Source of the DNA: Gossypium raimondii
Taxonomy: Eukaryota; Streptophyta; Magnoliopsida; Malvales; Malvaceae
Assembly (NCBI RefSeq): GCF_025698545.1
Contig: NC_068569.1
Span: 18,352,001 to 18,416,000, forward strand
DNA length: 64,000 nucleotides
Direction of reading: 5' to 3'
A program made the position numbers and the translations under genes. How positions within the stretch are numbered: position 1 is the first letter of the stretch; each line of letters begins with the position of its first letter. Positions 1 through 12,500 of the stretch are shown piece after piece. Below the pieces are notes generated by a model. It was given only the letters and a program-made list of their open reading frames with translations, was not told the origin of the DNA and searched no databases.

Positions 1-256
1 ATCATCTTCATTAGGTCACTATTGACTAGTTTTCTCTTACTGGAATCTTTCACTTCATTACTCTGCACATTGAAAAAAAGTTTTGTTGGATGTTTAAAGT
101 TAAAAGTGTTGACAGGAGTCAGTTGTGAACTGCTGATTGCTATCAATTGACATCCCCATTAGTAACACTGCTTTCTTGCTTCTAGGTGTCATTATATATC
201 TTTGAACTGAACCACTACTGGTTTATTATTTAAATACTGCTTTCTTTGCTTTTCAG

Positions 257-3200
257 GGACGTTCAAGTTTGCACTTAACTCATGTTACCTTCAGCCCTAA
301 TGGAGAAGAGGTTCTTCTTAGCTATAGTGGGGAGCATGTATATCTAATGGACGTAAATCATGGTAAGCATATCCCAGATTCTCTACTGTAGTCCAATTTG
401 TTTGTCCGTATCTAATGGACGTATATCATGGTAAGTATATCTAATGGACGTAAATCATGGTCCAATTTGTTTGTCCTTTTTTTTAAAGGAGGTTTCATGC
501 TGCCTGACTTGATGTCTATAGTTTTGGTTTCTCTCCGTATTTAGGTTCCTGTTTTGAATTCGAAGAACTGAATTGCGTCTTAAGATTCAACTTAGCTTAA
601 TGTGTCTTGCCTCCCCTTCTTCCCTTGTTATTTTATTCTTCATTTTCATGTACTGCTTTTTAGATTTCAATGTCAAGGTTAAGCCTCAGGTCAGTATAGG
701 TGTGGTAGCTTGTCACATTCTCAAGTTTAGTTTAATGTTCTTTGGCTCAGTATTTTCAAGTTATTTGCTTTATTTGCAGTTAGTACGATGCTTATATAAC
801 TATTATTTGGATTGTTAAGATGTTATTCATCTGATCATCTGTTGTTTCCATAATTGCCAGCTAGTGGGAGTTCAATGCAATATACCTCAGGAGATGCTTC
901 AAAATTGATGACCTTCACTCCTGTACTAAATAAACTAGAGCACCGACCACCTCTTTCCGGCGTCTTCCAAAATGGTCTCCGGAGTAGAGGCAAAACTGCT
1001 GCTGGAGTATGCATATTTTATTTTATTGTCCTTTTTTTTTTGTAGATTGTTATTTAACTTATGTTGTTATTCTGTATGTATTTCAGCCATACTCTAACAT
1101 GGCGGTTACAGATTGAAAAATGCAGGATGTTGGTTGAAATTGCTAAGAGATCATTAGACAACGGGACAAATATTTTTCATGCAATTGAGGCATGCAATGA
1201 AGTCTTGGATGGACATGGTATTGATATTGGGCCCACACTCAGGCTTGAATGCTTTTGTACACGTGCTGCCTTGTGGCTTAAGGTTCCATGATTACTTTGT
1301 TTTTTTTTTCTTCTTTGACCATTCATCTATTTGATATGCCATAGCCAACATATTAAGTTGCTTCCTTTTTCAGCGGAAGTGGAAAAACGATGCCCATATG
1401 GCCATTAGAGATTGCCATAATGCTCGAAGAATAGATAGTTCTTCCTTTAGAGCTCATTATTGTATGGCGGAGGCTTTAGAACAGGTAATATGCAGAACGA
1501 GTTACAGTGGAGTTTATAAACATGGTATACGGACAAAATTATAACTTATTTGGGTTGCCAAGAACATTTTAAATTGTTAAGCTTGACCCTCAGTTAATAG
1601 TTTCCCCGCTTTGGTTTTTGCTTCCAATCCATCTTTTATCCTTTTAAAATCATTTTTGCTTAAACAAAATTTAAGCTTGTGGAACTCTTGTATATATATT
1701 TTAAAAAATGTGGAAAGTTGTTTAATTTTCACTGGGGAAATGTAATTTATTCCTTAGCCAAATTTATATTCTTAGAAGTTGGTTAATGAAGTAAAGCCAG
1801 TGGTTACCGGTAGATGCATATATGCACAACACAATAAGTGTTTAGGATGAATTGTGTAGTTGTAAATCAAAAGATGTTATGTAGGCTAAATCTGCATCTG
1901 GTCCAAGACAGTTTCATAGTTGTCTCTTCTTGTTAAGTTGGTGGAACTAAGATTTTGGCTATTATCATTTGTTTTCTACTGTTTTTTCAGTTGGGAAAGC
2001 ATAAAGAAGCATTAGACTTTGCTGTTGCAGCACAATATTTATCTCCATATGATACTATGGCCGCTGAGAGAGTGGAGAACATTAAAAAACATCTTGCTGC
2101 TGGTTGGTGTCTTGTACAATCATATCATTGTCTCAATTGAAGCATCTTATCTCTTGACTTCAAAGTTGATAGCTGTACATGTATTCATGTGTGTAGGACA
2201 ATGCTGTGATGGTTTACTCATCCTACTCTTACTGAAAGACTGGTTTATGTGTCTAATCGTGTATTGATTGAAATTTCTTTGCACAGTTGGTGTTAAAATT
2301 AATACTAGTATGACTTTTCTTTGCTGTTCAGTTTACTGGATTTGCAGATGCCATGTTCTTATAAGCGATGTCCTGAACTCCTGAAGTTTCTTCTCTGCTC
2401 AATTCACCCTTTGAATTTTCCCTAAGCCTTCCCGTTGTTCATAGATTACCTTTAATTTGTTGTTAGGCCTGAGAGCAATCAAGTTTCAAGTGTACTTGTA
2501 GCATGCATGATGTTTATATTTATCAAGTTGACAGCATGCGATCACTATGGTTATTGCCTATGCTGAACTTTCCACTATTATGTGTGGAATGAACTTCAGT
2601 AATCACTTTAAGGCTGAACTACCCTCTTTCAATTTTCATCCCTTCCTTTTAGTTTCCATTCCATGAATGTGATTGATCAATATCTCTAGTATTGGTAATG
2701 ACTTTTTCTGAATTTTAATCTTTTCCTTAATCTAGTTTCATTTTTTAATAGCTGAGGCTGAAAAAAGTAACAAGGCAAGTGATGGATCACATAAGGGTGA
2801 ACCTAGAACTGGAAGGGTATTGTCGTTGAGTGACATACTATATCGCTCAGAAGCTAACAGTGATGCTTTACAAGATGGTCCAAGATCTGAAAGAGAAGAC
2901 TCTGATTTTAATGAGGAGCTGGAATTAGATTTTGAAACTTTAATATCAGGTGATGAAGGGCGTGATGTTGAATCCAACATATTTCATGGAAGTTTAAATC
3001 TTAGAATTCATCGAAGAGGTGATTCAACTAGAGAAACTGGTGCATGTGGATCTCCTTCCTCGTCATCACAAAATGGAGTGGCTTATCAGGTTCACATCCT
3101 TATCTTTGGTATGGATTGCAAATGGTTTAAGTTTCCGGTAATCTGATGTCTCCTATTTTGTTATGTCATCAAGAAATCATCTTGAAAGTGACTTCATTCA

Positions 3201-5447
3201 ATTATGAATTGTTAAGGCATTGCTAAATGTGTAACTGGTAAAGTTGCTAACCTTTGCTGGACAGATAACTTCTTATTTTCTGCTTCAACTTGTGGTGCGT
3301 ATTAATAACTTGATTAGAAGTCAAATTGCTTTGAAATGTTGTAGAAAAGTCTACAATGGAGTGTCCTATATAATGTAGCATGGAAAAGAAATTTGTTTAC
3401 TTCCTATACCTGTTTGGATATTATGCATGCTCGACAACATATTCATCATATTGCTTGTGATACACTCTTCATTAATCTTCTGGCTTATGGTTTTCATGTC
3501 ATGCATTCATAATTTTTCTAGCCCGAGGCGGTAATTGATATGAAGCGGAGATATGCTGGGCACTGCAATGTTGGAACTGACATCAAGCAGGCGAGTTTCC
3601 TTGGTCAGAGAGGTACTTTTCTCATGTCATCTTAGTTACATTTTTAGCTGCAGTTGAAATTTTGTTGCTTTTTCTTTTTCTTTTTTATGAGATTTATGGC
3701 AGTTGCTTTGTAGTGTTGAATTTGTGCCTTTTCATAAGTATATGGCAGTTTTTCCTTTTTTTTAAAAATCCAGTTCCTTATTGCATCCTAGGTCGAGTTA
3801 GCTTTTTAAATTCAATTTCTTGAATTGGGTCTGCTTGCAATTTTAGTAATGAAACTATTATATTGACATAATCTGATTGATTCGAATAGGTGAATTTGTT
3901 GCTAGCGGCAGTGATGATGGAAGGTGGTTTATTTGGGAGAAGCAGACTGGTAAATTGATAAAAATGCTTCTTGGAGATGGCGTTGGTAATATTTCTCCTG
4001 TGTGTCATGCCCTGCAGATGGACTTTACTATCACCCTATGGTTTCTTAGTCGCTAAAAATGTCGTCTTGTCCTCTGCAGTTGTAAACTGTGTTCAGAGCC
4101 ATCCATTTGATTGCTTTGTGGCAACTAGTGGTATTGACAACACAATAAAGGTTAACATAAAGTATTATGGGAGTTCAGTTATATGCAATTTTCAAGATTG
4201 CTTTTCTAATTTTAGTTGCCCCATCATGTAGTTATGGACTCCAAGTGCTGCTGTCCCATCAATGGCTGCTGGTGGGTCAGCAGGGCCAGAAGCTGCGAAT
4301 GTGTTAGAGGCAATGGAAAGTAATCAACAGAAATTATGTTGTAATCGTGAAGCTTTCTTGTAAGGATTATGGATGATATTTCTTTTTCTGCTTCTAAAGT
4401 GGAGCATGCATCAGATGAGATAATTGTGGATGTTCCATCTTTTTCACTATTCCTTCCCGGTTTCTCTCGTGTCTTGTTCTGGTTAATCATTTCGCAGTTA
4501 TCATGCAAGTTTTCTTGTGCACAGGTGGAAATGCAATTTGTATAGTTTTATAAACTCTTATGAATTTTAACCCCCAAATATTTTTCATCCACAAATTTCT
4601 GAATCCCAAAATATACAATCCTCCCTTGTCCTTGTAGCACCATCAGCTGGGCGAATTTTCACTGCATGTCTACTATTGTTTTTATAAATTGAGTTTCCTG
4701 TAGGTGAAATTTTAGTTCCATATACTGATATTACTCAGTGCTATATGGTTCAAAAATCATGTTTGAAAGTGGTCAAACTTTACTAAGTTTATGAGAATGT
4801 TTTAGACCTTGGGATTTTACTGACTTTGCATCAGAATTTAACCGAGTGTCACTGGGTAGTGTTGGCTCAATGAAAACTAATTTCAGAAAGCATGATTTAG
4901 AATCTTTGGGTTTTGTAGAGCTTTATCATCAGAACTTACCCGAGGATCGCTTGGTAGTATTAGGCAGGCATAATGAGCTAACTTCACAAGCTGAGTTTTC
5001 AGCTAAAAGATATTAGTCTACTTGGCTAGTTGAGGTTCTACATCTCTTATTTTGTATGGCATGTTTGTCAAAACTGTAAATTGATGTTTTAGAAATTTAC
5101 CACCATCGACATTGTTTCTTGAAAGTTGAAAATGCCTTCACAACAACTTATTTACTTAAGCTACCTCACCATCGAAAAGCTGTTCCCAAAAGAAAAGGTC
5201 ATAGGAAGGTGGAATTAGGTATTTTGACTTCCATTTAGGTATTTTGCTTTCAATTTAGACATGTTTCTTCTTTTTGAACGTTGATTGTTGTTTGAAAAAG
5301 ATCTGTTGATTCTTTTCGTAATTCTTATTGTCATGCATCTTGAATCAAAATACCTTTATTTGCAGGCCCTTTGAACTTTTGGAGCGATTTCGGATGCATG
5401 ACTTTTCTGAAGGATCCTTGCAACCTTTTGAGTGTGCACAGACATAG
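257..5447 (+). CDS. ASG2: ASG2/WDTC1-like WD40-TPR protein, 5'-partial
   Basis: Eleven exons can be joined: 257-362, 861-1006, 1112-1282, 1374-1484, 1991-2102, 2752-3089, 3522-3612, 3890-3985, 4080-4150, 4232-4359, 5366-5447. They total 1452 bases, keep one frame across every GT..AG junction and end at TAG, giving 483 residues of the C-terminal part. Seen in order: a WD-type segment (FSPNGEEVLLSYSGEHVYLMD), a TPR region around NDAHMAIRDCHNARRID and LGKHKEALDFA, an acidic serine-rich linker (LSLSDILYRSEANSD), and C-terminal WD repeats (ASGSDDGRWFIWEKQTG; VATSGIDNTIKLW). This matches Arabidopsis ALTERED SEED GERMINATION 2 and animal WDTC1, which are DCAF substrate receptors of CUL4-DDB1 ubiquitin ligases; in Arabidopsis ASG2 affects seed germination and ABA response. 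Upstream exons lie before the window. No stop or frameshift was seen, so the gene is probably functional. Confidence 0.93.
363..476 (+). repeat. Tandem copies of an exon end and splice donor
   Basis: The exon end and donor of the first visible ASG2-like exon (341-372) recur in the intron at 409-440 and, without the donor, at 438-460. The intervening TCCAATTTGTTTGTCC is also doubled (392-407 and 461-476). The copy at 409-440 carries donor GTAAGT, closer to consensus than the GTAAGC at 363. Confidence 0.85.
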
Positions 5448-5478
5448 CCAGCTTTTTAGCTCTTAACAAAGTATGCAG

Positions 5479-6056
5479 GTAGCTAGCCACTCTTTTACTG
5501 GAGACATCTTTTTCTCTCAAGTATATTTACCTCTTGATATTTGGCGAAATTACACTTAACATTTACTGAAAAAGACTGTTGCATGGTATTTTACCGACAC
5601 AACCAGTTGGTCTATTTAAGGGTATTGGAAACCATATATTGGGTTTTCTCATTTAATTTCATTTGGCAACTGAAGTTTTGACCTGGATACAACTTTCTTG
5701 AGTATTTAATGGTTTTTACTCACCTGCAAATGCGATTAGAATGTCACTAGTTGAGGCACAAGATTTATTGAAATGGAAATGGATATCTCATCAAGGTACT
5801 GAACTTTTGCTTAGTACATGTGAGCCACTTCCGGATTTCTCCTTTCTATTGCAGTTCTTGGCTATTACTGAAGTTAGTTAGTACTTGAATTTAGTTTTGC
5901 CTTTGTACTACTAGTAACTAATACGCTATGCTGAGTGAATCTGTTGAAAATTCAAAAAGTGAGAAAATGTCTTAAAAAGACTGAATTGATGAATTATATG
6001 GATTACATCAATCATCAATTTTTTATTTTTTGTCACTTTTGGTTTTTTTCATGCAG
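5479..6056 (+). other. Probable 3' UTR intron of the ASG2-like gene
   Basis: After the stop codon, GTATGCAG is followed by GTAGCT at 5479, and a pyrimidine-rich tract ends in ATGCAG at 6056. The sequence between is AT/T-rich and intron-like. This would make 5448-5478 plus 6057 to about 6390 the spliced 3' UTR. It rests only on splice-site appearance. Confidence 0.4.
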
Positions 6057-6390
6057 AGAAGAGGAGTAGATTGAGCTTTTGGGGGGATTTATCATAAACA
6101 AAGTTTACAACAAGGTTGAATAAAATAGTACAAGGAGCCTCCATCAATTAATTGTAAGCCAGCTCTCAATCAGTTTAAATAATGTTAGATGTTCTTTTTT
6201 TCTTTTCTAGCATATATTCCCCTCCATTTTGTCTTATCCCGAAGAACAAAACATTGGAGTTGTATGTAGAATCGTAGATTGTTGGAGATGGTGATGTAAA
6301 TAGTGATCGAATGAGGATGGTTTGTGTCAGCCATATTGTTGTAAATGTTGGTTCAGTCCGGAAAGGATCTCTTCTTTACTGAATTATGAT

Positions 6391-8017
6391 GATAGATATT
6401 CATTCAGTCACCATGACTTTTTCAACCAAAGAGAATCAATTTGTTGGAAATGATCAAACAGTGGAAGAGGTGGGGTATCCCTACATTTGTAAATATATGT
6501 ATGGTCACACTTTCTTGAATTCGGGATGGTCGTGTCACCATATTCAATGGACAAGGTTGCTTGTGTTGTGTTTATCGTATAATTTAAAGAGAGAAAAAAA
6601 AAATATATATATATATATTTATATATACTTTGCAGGACAGCCATCTTTATTGGAAATTGGTTATAAAGAAAATTTTATTGGCGGAGCGGAGTTACAGATG
6701 GTGGGCTTCTTACTTTATAACCATAAAGAAGAAATGTTTGTCAAAATCAACAGGGTTGTCTTGTTTGTTCTTTTATATATTATTAAAGTTTTCTGGTTGT
6801 ACTGCTACGAAAATAAGAAAACCCTTTTGAAATATGCATATGCATGTATGACCTTTTTAACCATGTCAAAGGAGTCTTTGTGAGACATCATTAATCGACT
6901 TGAATGTATACAATAATCTTAAAACGAAAACGAAGGTAGCTTTCCCGAAATTTCTTGCATGATCCAAGGTTTAGTTTTGGGAATGGGTTAATATATAGGG
7001 AGAAGGGATGACAAATTACGGGCTTTCCCAGCAATTGATTCATGGTTAAAAATACTACTGGAACGATTTTGCCAAAAGAAATGGATTTGGCCATACCATA
7101 AGGCTTTTGTTAACATAAAAATCTGAGCTATGTACGAACCACATGCAAACTGCTACTTGGCATTTAATAAATATAATTTTATAAACAAAAAAATAAGATT
7201 ATATGAAGTTAGCAGATTACATTGCCGTTTAAACTGTTGAATGCTTGCCTTGATGGCACATTTGATGGTAATTAATCAAAGCTGTCATCACATGTCCATT
7301 TGATTTCTTTTATACATAGAAAAAAAAAAAGAAATTGCAAAAAGGACATGTCTTTAACTAATTCGATTCCCAAATCAAATTAGCTGTATCCATCCATATA
7401 TCCCATTTATTGTTTACTACCCCTCTATTGATTCTTTGCCTAAAAACCACAAATCCCGACCCTTTCTTTCCTTTCCCTTAATAATGAATTAGGTTTTTCA
7501 TTTCATTTCCCTGTGATTCTTTTCTTCATGTGGCAGAGAATTTACTCTCACACTTAAATTTTTTCTCTAAAGTTGGCAACCTTGTGGAATCTACAACATA
7601 TATATGTTGGCCCATATTTTATGTATTCATTTCGTTAACGGAACTCCTATATCTTTTATATATTGACTATGACGTTTGTTGGCACTAATTTTTTCCAAAG
7701 GACTGGATAGACAAGAATGTTGCTATCATACATCTAAGACCCAATCTTCAAACCTCAATCACGCATTCCTTCTTGGGGTATTACCTTTTCTGAAAATTTT
7801 GCTAACTAATTATTTAACGCGCACTCTTTTTATCAAATTAAATTATGAATCATTATATTTGCCATAAAATACTATTGTATTATTCATACTAATTATTTTT
7901 GCACCTTTTAACAAAAATCCTTAATAATTAAATTACTTTTGGCACACGCGACGTTCATTTTGCAAATAAAACACCCTTCCATACATGGTGCGTGTGGGTG
8001 GTCGTCTGTTTTACTCC
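6391..8017. other. Intergenic, no gene seen
   Basis: AT-rich spacer between the ASG2-like gene and the PHD-like gene. It contains an A-run and (AT)n microsatellite at about 6594-6628. Open frames here are short and AT-biased, one reading Tyr-Ile repeats through the microsatellite, and resemble no family I know. Confidence 0.6.
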
Positions 8018-8027
8018 TTATAAATAT
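8018..8027 (+). promoter_or_regulatory. Candidate TATA box of the PHD-like gene
   Basis: TTATAAATAT lies about 36-45 bases before the chosen ATG at 8063. If used, the 5' UTR would be only 10-20 bases, so a start farther upstream is also possible. Confidence 0.35.
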
Positions 8028-8062
8028 CATGCTATGATCTCCGTGTCTCATATGAATCTCAA

Positions 8063-8768
8063 ATGAAGAAGAAGAAAAAAATGACAGCAAACAAGGAAGA
8101 GAATGTACCAATAATATCACACCAATCAAGGCCAAGCCAGTGTTGTTGCATGTGTGGAGATTCTGGTCTCACTCATGAGCTTTTTCAATGCACAGTTTGC
8201 CATTTCAGATCTCAGCACAGGTCATTTTATATCCCTCCACAACCATCCTTTTTTTATTTATTTTTCTGGGATTTTGCTTTCATCGAATACCCCTTCCGCG
8301 GGGGGATTATGAAAAATAATATCATCATATATGGTTTCTGGGTTTGTTTGTTTTGGCAGATACTGTAGCAATCTGTATCCAAAAGCCGACTCTTATGAAT
8401 TTTGTAATTGGTGTTTGAATCAAAAGGCGGATTCCAAATCTCAGAATTCTTCTAATTCATCCCCGTCGTGTAAAGACAACAGCGAAGACGACGGAAAGAA
8501 CCAGAAAAAGGGTGATCAAAACCATGGGAATCACAACAACCCAAAGCTGCAATTCACGAAGAAATACTCCACCGGACAACCGAAATCGCCGGAGAAACGG
8601 CCGCCTTCGACGGCGCGGAAGAGGATCATAAGCAACGCCCGTTTAGAGGAGCAGTTTAGGACGACGATGACGAAGTCAGAAGAGATATCCAAAGGCGGGC
8701 ACATTACTAGGCATGTTTTTAGAAACAAGGTACGGAGATATAAACTTTTGGATGAGGTTTCAAGTTAA
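8063..8768 (+). CDS. Small PHD-like zinc finger protein with basic tail
   Basis: Two exons, 8063-8220 and 8360-8768 (567 bases, 188 residues). The junction AG|A restores an Arg codon inside the finger. Cys and His residues follow a C4HC3 PHD-like order: CCMCGD (CxxC), CTVC (CxxC), HRYC (HxxC) and CNWC (CxxC), at about residues 29-72. The rest is Ser/Lys/Asn-rich and low complexity, then a basic conserved-looking end (ITRHVFRNKVRRYKLLDEVSS). It resembles a plant family of small nuclear PHD/RING-like proteins of unknown role; PHD fingers usually read histone H3 tails, but binding here is inference. The ATG is the first in frame and opens a Lys run. The short 139-base intron splits the finger, which supports a real gene. 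Confidence 0.8.
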
Positions 8769-9126
8769 ACACACACACAAACACACATTTATACCTACAA
8801 TTTCTTGTCTGAAAATGAAACTACAAGAGACTGTTTTATGGTTTGGTTTTTCTTTCATTTTCCCTCGTTCCAAACAGATAAAAGAACAGTGTAATTTGGG
8901 AGAAAGTATTATTGGAATGATGGAAAAAGAATCATGGATATATTACCATCTGGTACATGGTTTAACACCGTCGGATGTCATGTCATATTTCAAGTTACAT
9001 GTATATATATTAATGTATGTGTGTGTATGTATGATAGAAAGTGGGAAAGGGAGCTCATCAAATTTATAGTTGACTTGGGTAAATGCATTTGCCTAAGTCC
9101 TTCAATCGTATATATAAAATTAATTA

Positions 9127-9544
9127 AGGTCAAATTCTACTATTAGTCCCTATACTATGTATTAGTTACGGATTTAATCTTTATGCTTTAATTTGATATT
9201 TTAGTTCTCACCAAATAGTTGCCATTGAACTCATTACGTTAACTCCTCTTATTTTCATAATCTTATACAACAAACATATTATCATATTTATAATGCCATG
9301 TCAATTTACCATTTTACACAATACCTATTAAAAAATTCACTTCATTTTAACTAATAGATTTAACCGCTACCATTTAAGTTAGGGCTAAATTTTTAAAATT
9401 TCAAAATATATAGTAAAATTAATAAAGACTAAATCCACAGGTAGTGGTACAAGACTAATGGCAGAATTAAAATTTTAAAATTAAAAAATATAGAAACTAA
9501 ATTTGTAATTTAGTATAGGGATTTAAAAGTAGACTTTGACCTAA
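9127..9544. mobile_element. MITE with about 45-base imperfect inverted repeats
   Basis: The left end (AAGGTCAAATTCTAC, then AGTCCCTATACTA) is mirrored at the right end by TAGTATAGGGATTT and AGACTTTGACCT. The element is about 420 bases, AT-rich and non-coding. The target duplication is not clear, so the superfamily is not assigned. Confidence 0.7.
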
Positions 9545-12500
9545 AATGATTAAAAGTTGAAGGAATAAGTGTATTAGTTGACGCCATTTCTTTCTCTTTT
9601 TTTCTATTTGAGTGATATGATGTGTTTTTCGTATTTAGGAAAATAGTGAAATTCTATGTTAAAAGCGTGTCGAATGGGTTGTTGATTTTGTTGCTTCTAA
9701 ATCCCGTTGTGGCCACACACGTATTATCATCTTCTTATATTAATAATTTATTTGGCTCTCTAATTTTATCAAAATTTATTTTAATCTCTTTTTAGTCTTA
9801 TTTATCAAATCACTCCAAAACCGATAAAAAAGTTTATGTTTGTTTATAAAAATATTTTAAAAATTAAAATTTATTAAAATTATCAAAAAATATTTAAAAT
9901 AATTTTAATTTTTTATTTTTAAAATTAATTAATTACTAACGTGGCATATATGTAACTGCAAAACATTTTCATCCAATTTGTGGTGATTTATCAAAGAGTT
10001 AAAAGAGATAAAAATTAAATGAAGAATTAAAATAATTTTTTATAAAATTGGAGGTCAGAAAAATCATTATACCTTATATATTATTTCGAGTTCATGTTGT
10101 GTAATATTTAATTCTGAAACACTGAAGAATATAAATAAAATTTAAACCTAAACAAAAATCCAATGAAGTAATTAAGGGTAGCTTAGTTTTAATGCTAATA
10201 AATGTGTGATGTGTGTTGCTGAGATGCTTCGTGGTGACTAACGGTGAGTTGTTACAAATGATGAGTCCACCCTTTCACATTCCCGTACGCTTTGAATATT
10301 GTATCCATTCCCTATTTGGCACCCAATATATATTAAAATCTCTCAGTCTCGCACTTAATTCAACCATTTTTCCAATAAATTTATTAACTTCAAGAAATCT
10401 CGTGGTTGACTTAAAATATTTTATAACTGTTTTTATATAATGTTTCTCTTTGATCGATTTTTATTTTCGGTAAAAAAAATTAGTACAAACGATTACATCA
10501 ATCTATTAAATCTTATATCGAAGTTTGAGATTCTTAAAACTGTTGTAACTTTAAATTACCAATTGCAGCACACTTCGCCATATGAGCTGCAACCTCATTA
10601 TGTTCCATTGGAATGTGGTTCACTCTTACTTCCTACTTCCTATGCAAGAGCTTATGCAAAAGCCTTAACTCAACCAAGTTATCATTAGCACCACCACTTG
10701 CTAATGGTAACTCTACCAACAAAGTACCATCACATTCTACCTCAATCCTCTTAAACCTCTTTTCCCAAGTCTTTAATGTTAATATTAACTTTATAATTTT
10801 TTTCTCTCCGCATAGATGTCACCATATATAATTATTATGCAATCAATTCATTGTTATGTTTAGAATTCATGCATATTTTAATTTACATTTTCATAAATTT
10901 ATTTAAAATTTGAGATTTAATCTCAATACTTATAAAAGTTAATATTTAGTTCTTTCAATTTCAAAGTTCTAGTTTTATTATTGGAATTATTATTAATATC
11001 TTGCACCAAAATTTCTTATTCATATTCATCTATGTAATCATACTAATTTTAAAAGTAAATCGTTATGAAATCAGTGAACAAATTTAAATATAAAATAGGC
11101 TATTAATATTTAAACTTGTAATGACACTAACATGATACAAATGCATAAAGTATCAACACATCAAATACAAAATGGTTATACTATACTCCTAGGATCCTTT
11201 AAGTGGATGAGGAAGATGATGGGCGACTACATATCTGCAATGTGAGTGAAGTTGGTGGGGGTGGGTTTATTTGGGTTAACCTCTTCGCATCGTTTGGTAA
11301 AGTTTCCATGGCTAGTGTTATTGTTAAATGTTGAAGGCAAGTAAGTAAAGCTTGTGAGATGTGAAAATTGCAAAAGATACATATATGTAATGAAGGTTAT
11401 ACTGCAGATGGAAGTATGGTAGGGCAGGTCAATTGCATTTGTATGTAGTTTTCTCGACGTCAAATGGACCAATCTTATATCCCTATGTTTGTGAGCTCAC
11501 CAAATCACTCCAATCAAAGTACCACTGAGTCAGCTGAAACGGTAAATCACTCCAATAAGACACTTTTTTTCTTTTTTTTTCCAACAATTAATAGTTCATT
11601 TTCACCTAATTGTAGGCAAGGTTTCCAACGGCAGTTTAGAGGCATGTTTCACATAGTCCAAGCTTTTGGGTTTTAACGTTTAAGACATGATTTTTTTAAA
11701 AAAAATTTTGAGATGGCAAATGAGAAGAAAATGGCATCAATAATGCAAATTACGAAATTGTACGGCTAACCAATAACCAATATGATTTATCTCCATCAAG
11801 CATTTAATTTTTTTTTTCATTGGCTATGTCAGCCTATTCAAAGATTAAATTCCAAAGTGAGCCCACCCCCACCCCCCCCCCACAAAAATGGCCATGGATA
11901 CAAGTAAAACTGGCTTTAATGGCCAATTTGTACAGGGCTAATGTTTTAGTGGGGTGGCAAAAACAAAGAACCTATGAAATGGTCCATATATTCCCAATTA
12001 CAGTAAAATAGTACTGCCTTTTTCATTTTCTCCACACACACAACTTACAACTTGGTACTTCTTTTTTAATCAGTAATTCTTTATTATTGTCACAAATATA
12101 GGTCTTGAGAACCAACTGCTGAGTTAATCAATCTTCAATGGTCTAAACTATAAGTTCTACAATATGATTTAACATAGATATTCAACTTTAATGTGAAATG
12201 GTCAATTAATTGCATTATTAGTGAAAATTAATCAAAATTTGATTTGAAAAAAAAAAGCCTTAGAAAGCTAAGCTGTAGTTCTGTCTTGTCTTTTAATTGT
12301 GACATTTAATATGCTACTTGCCGGGTGTAATCTTTACCTTTTTGGTACATATTTCTAATTTCTAAGCAGATAATATAGGTTGGGCCCTGGGTTATGTCCA
12401 AGAAAGCAGGGAATGGGATATTGAAAAATATAGTTAGCCAAGCCGATGGCCTACCCATGGTTTTTTCTTTTTAGTGGTTTGCTCATAGAGATTATTTTTA

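Noticed and set aside
1087..1111. Alternative exon start at 1087 after TTTCAG in the ASG2-like gene
   Set aside because: Reading from 1087 in the required phase meets TGA at once; the acceptor ending 1111 keeps the frame.
6386..6883. Open frame of 165 codons
   Set aside because: AT-rich, reads Tyr-Ile repeats through an (AT)n microsatellite, no domain, and competing frames on both strands.
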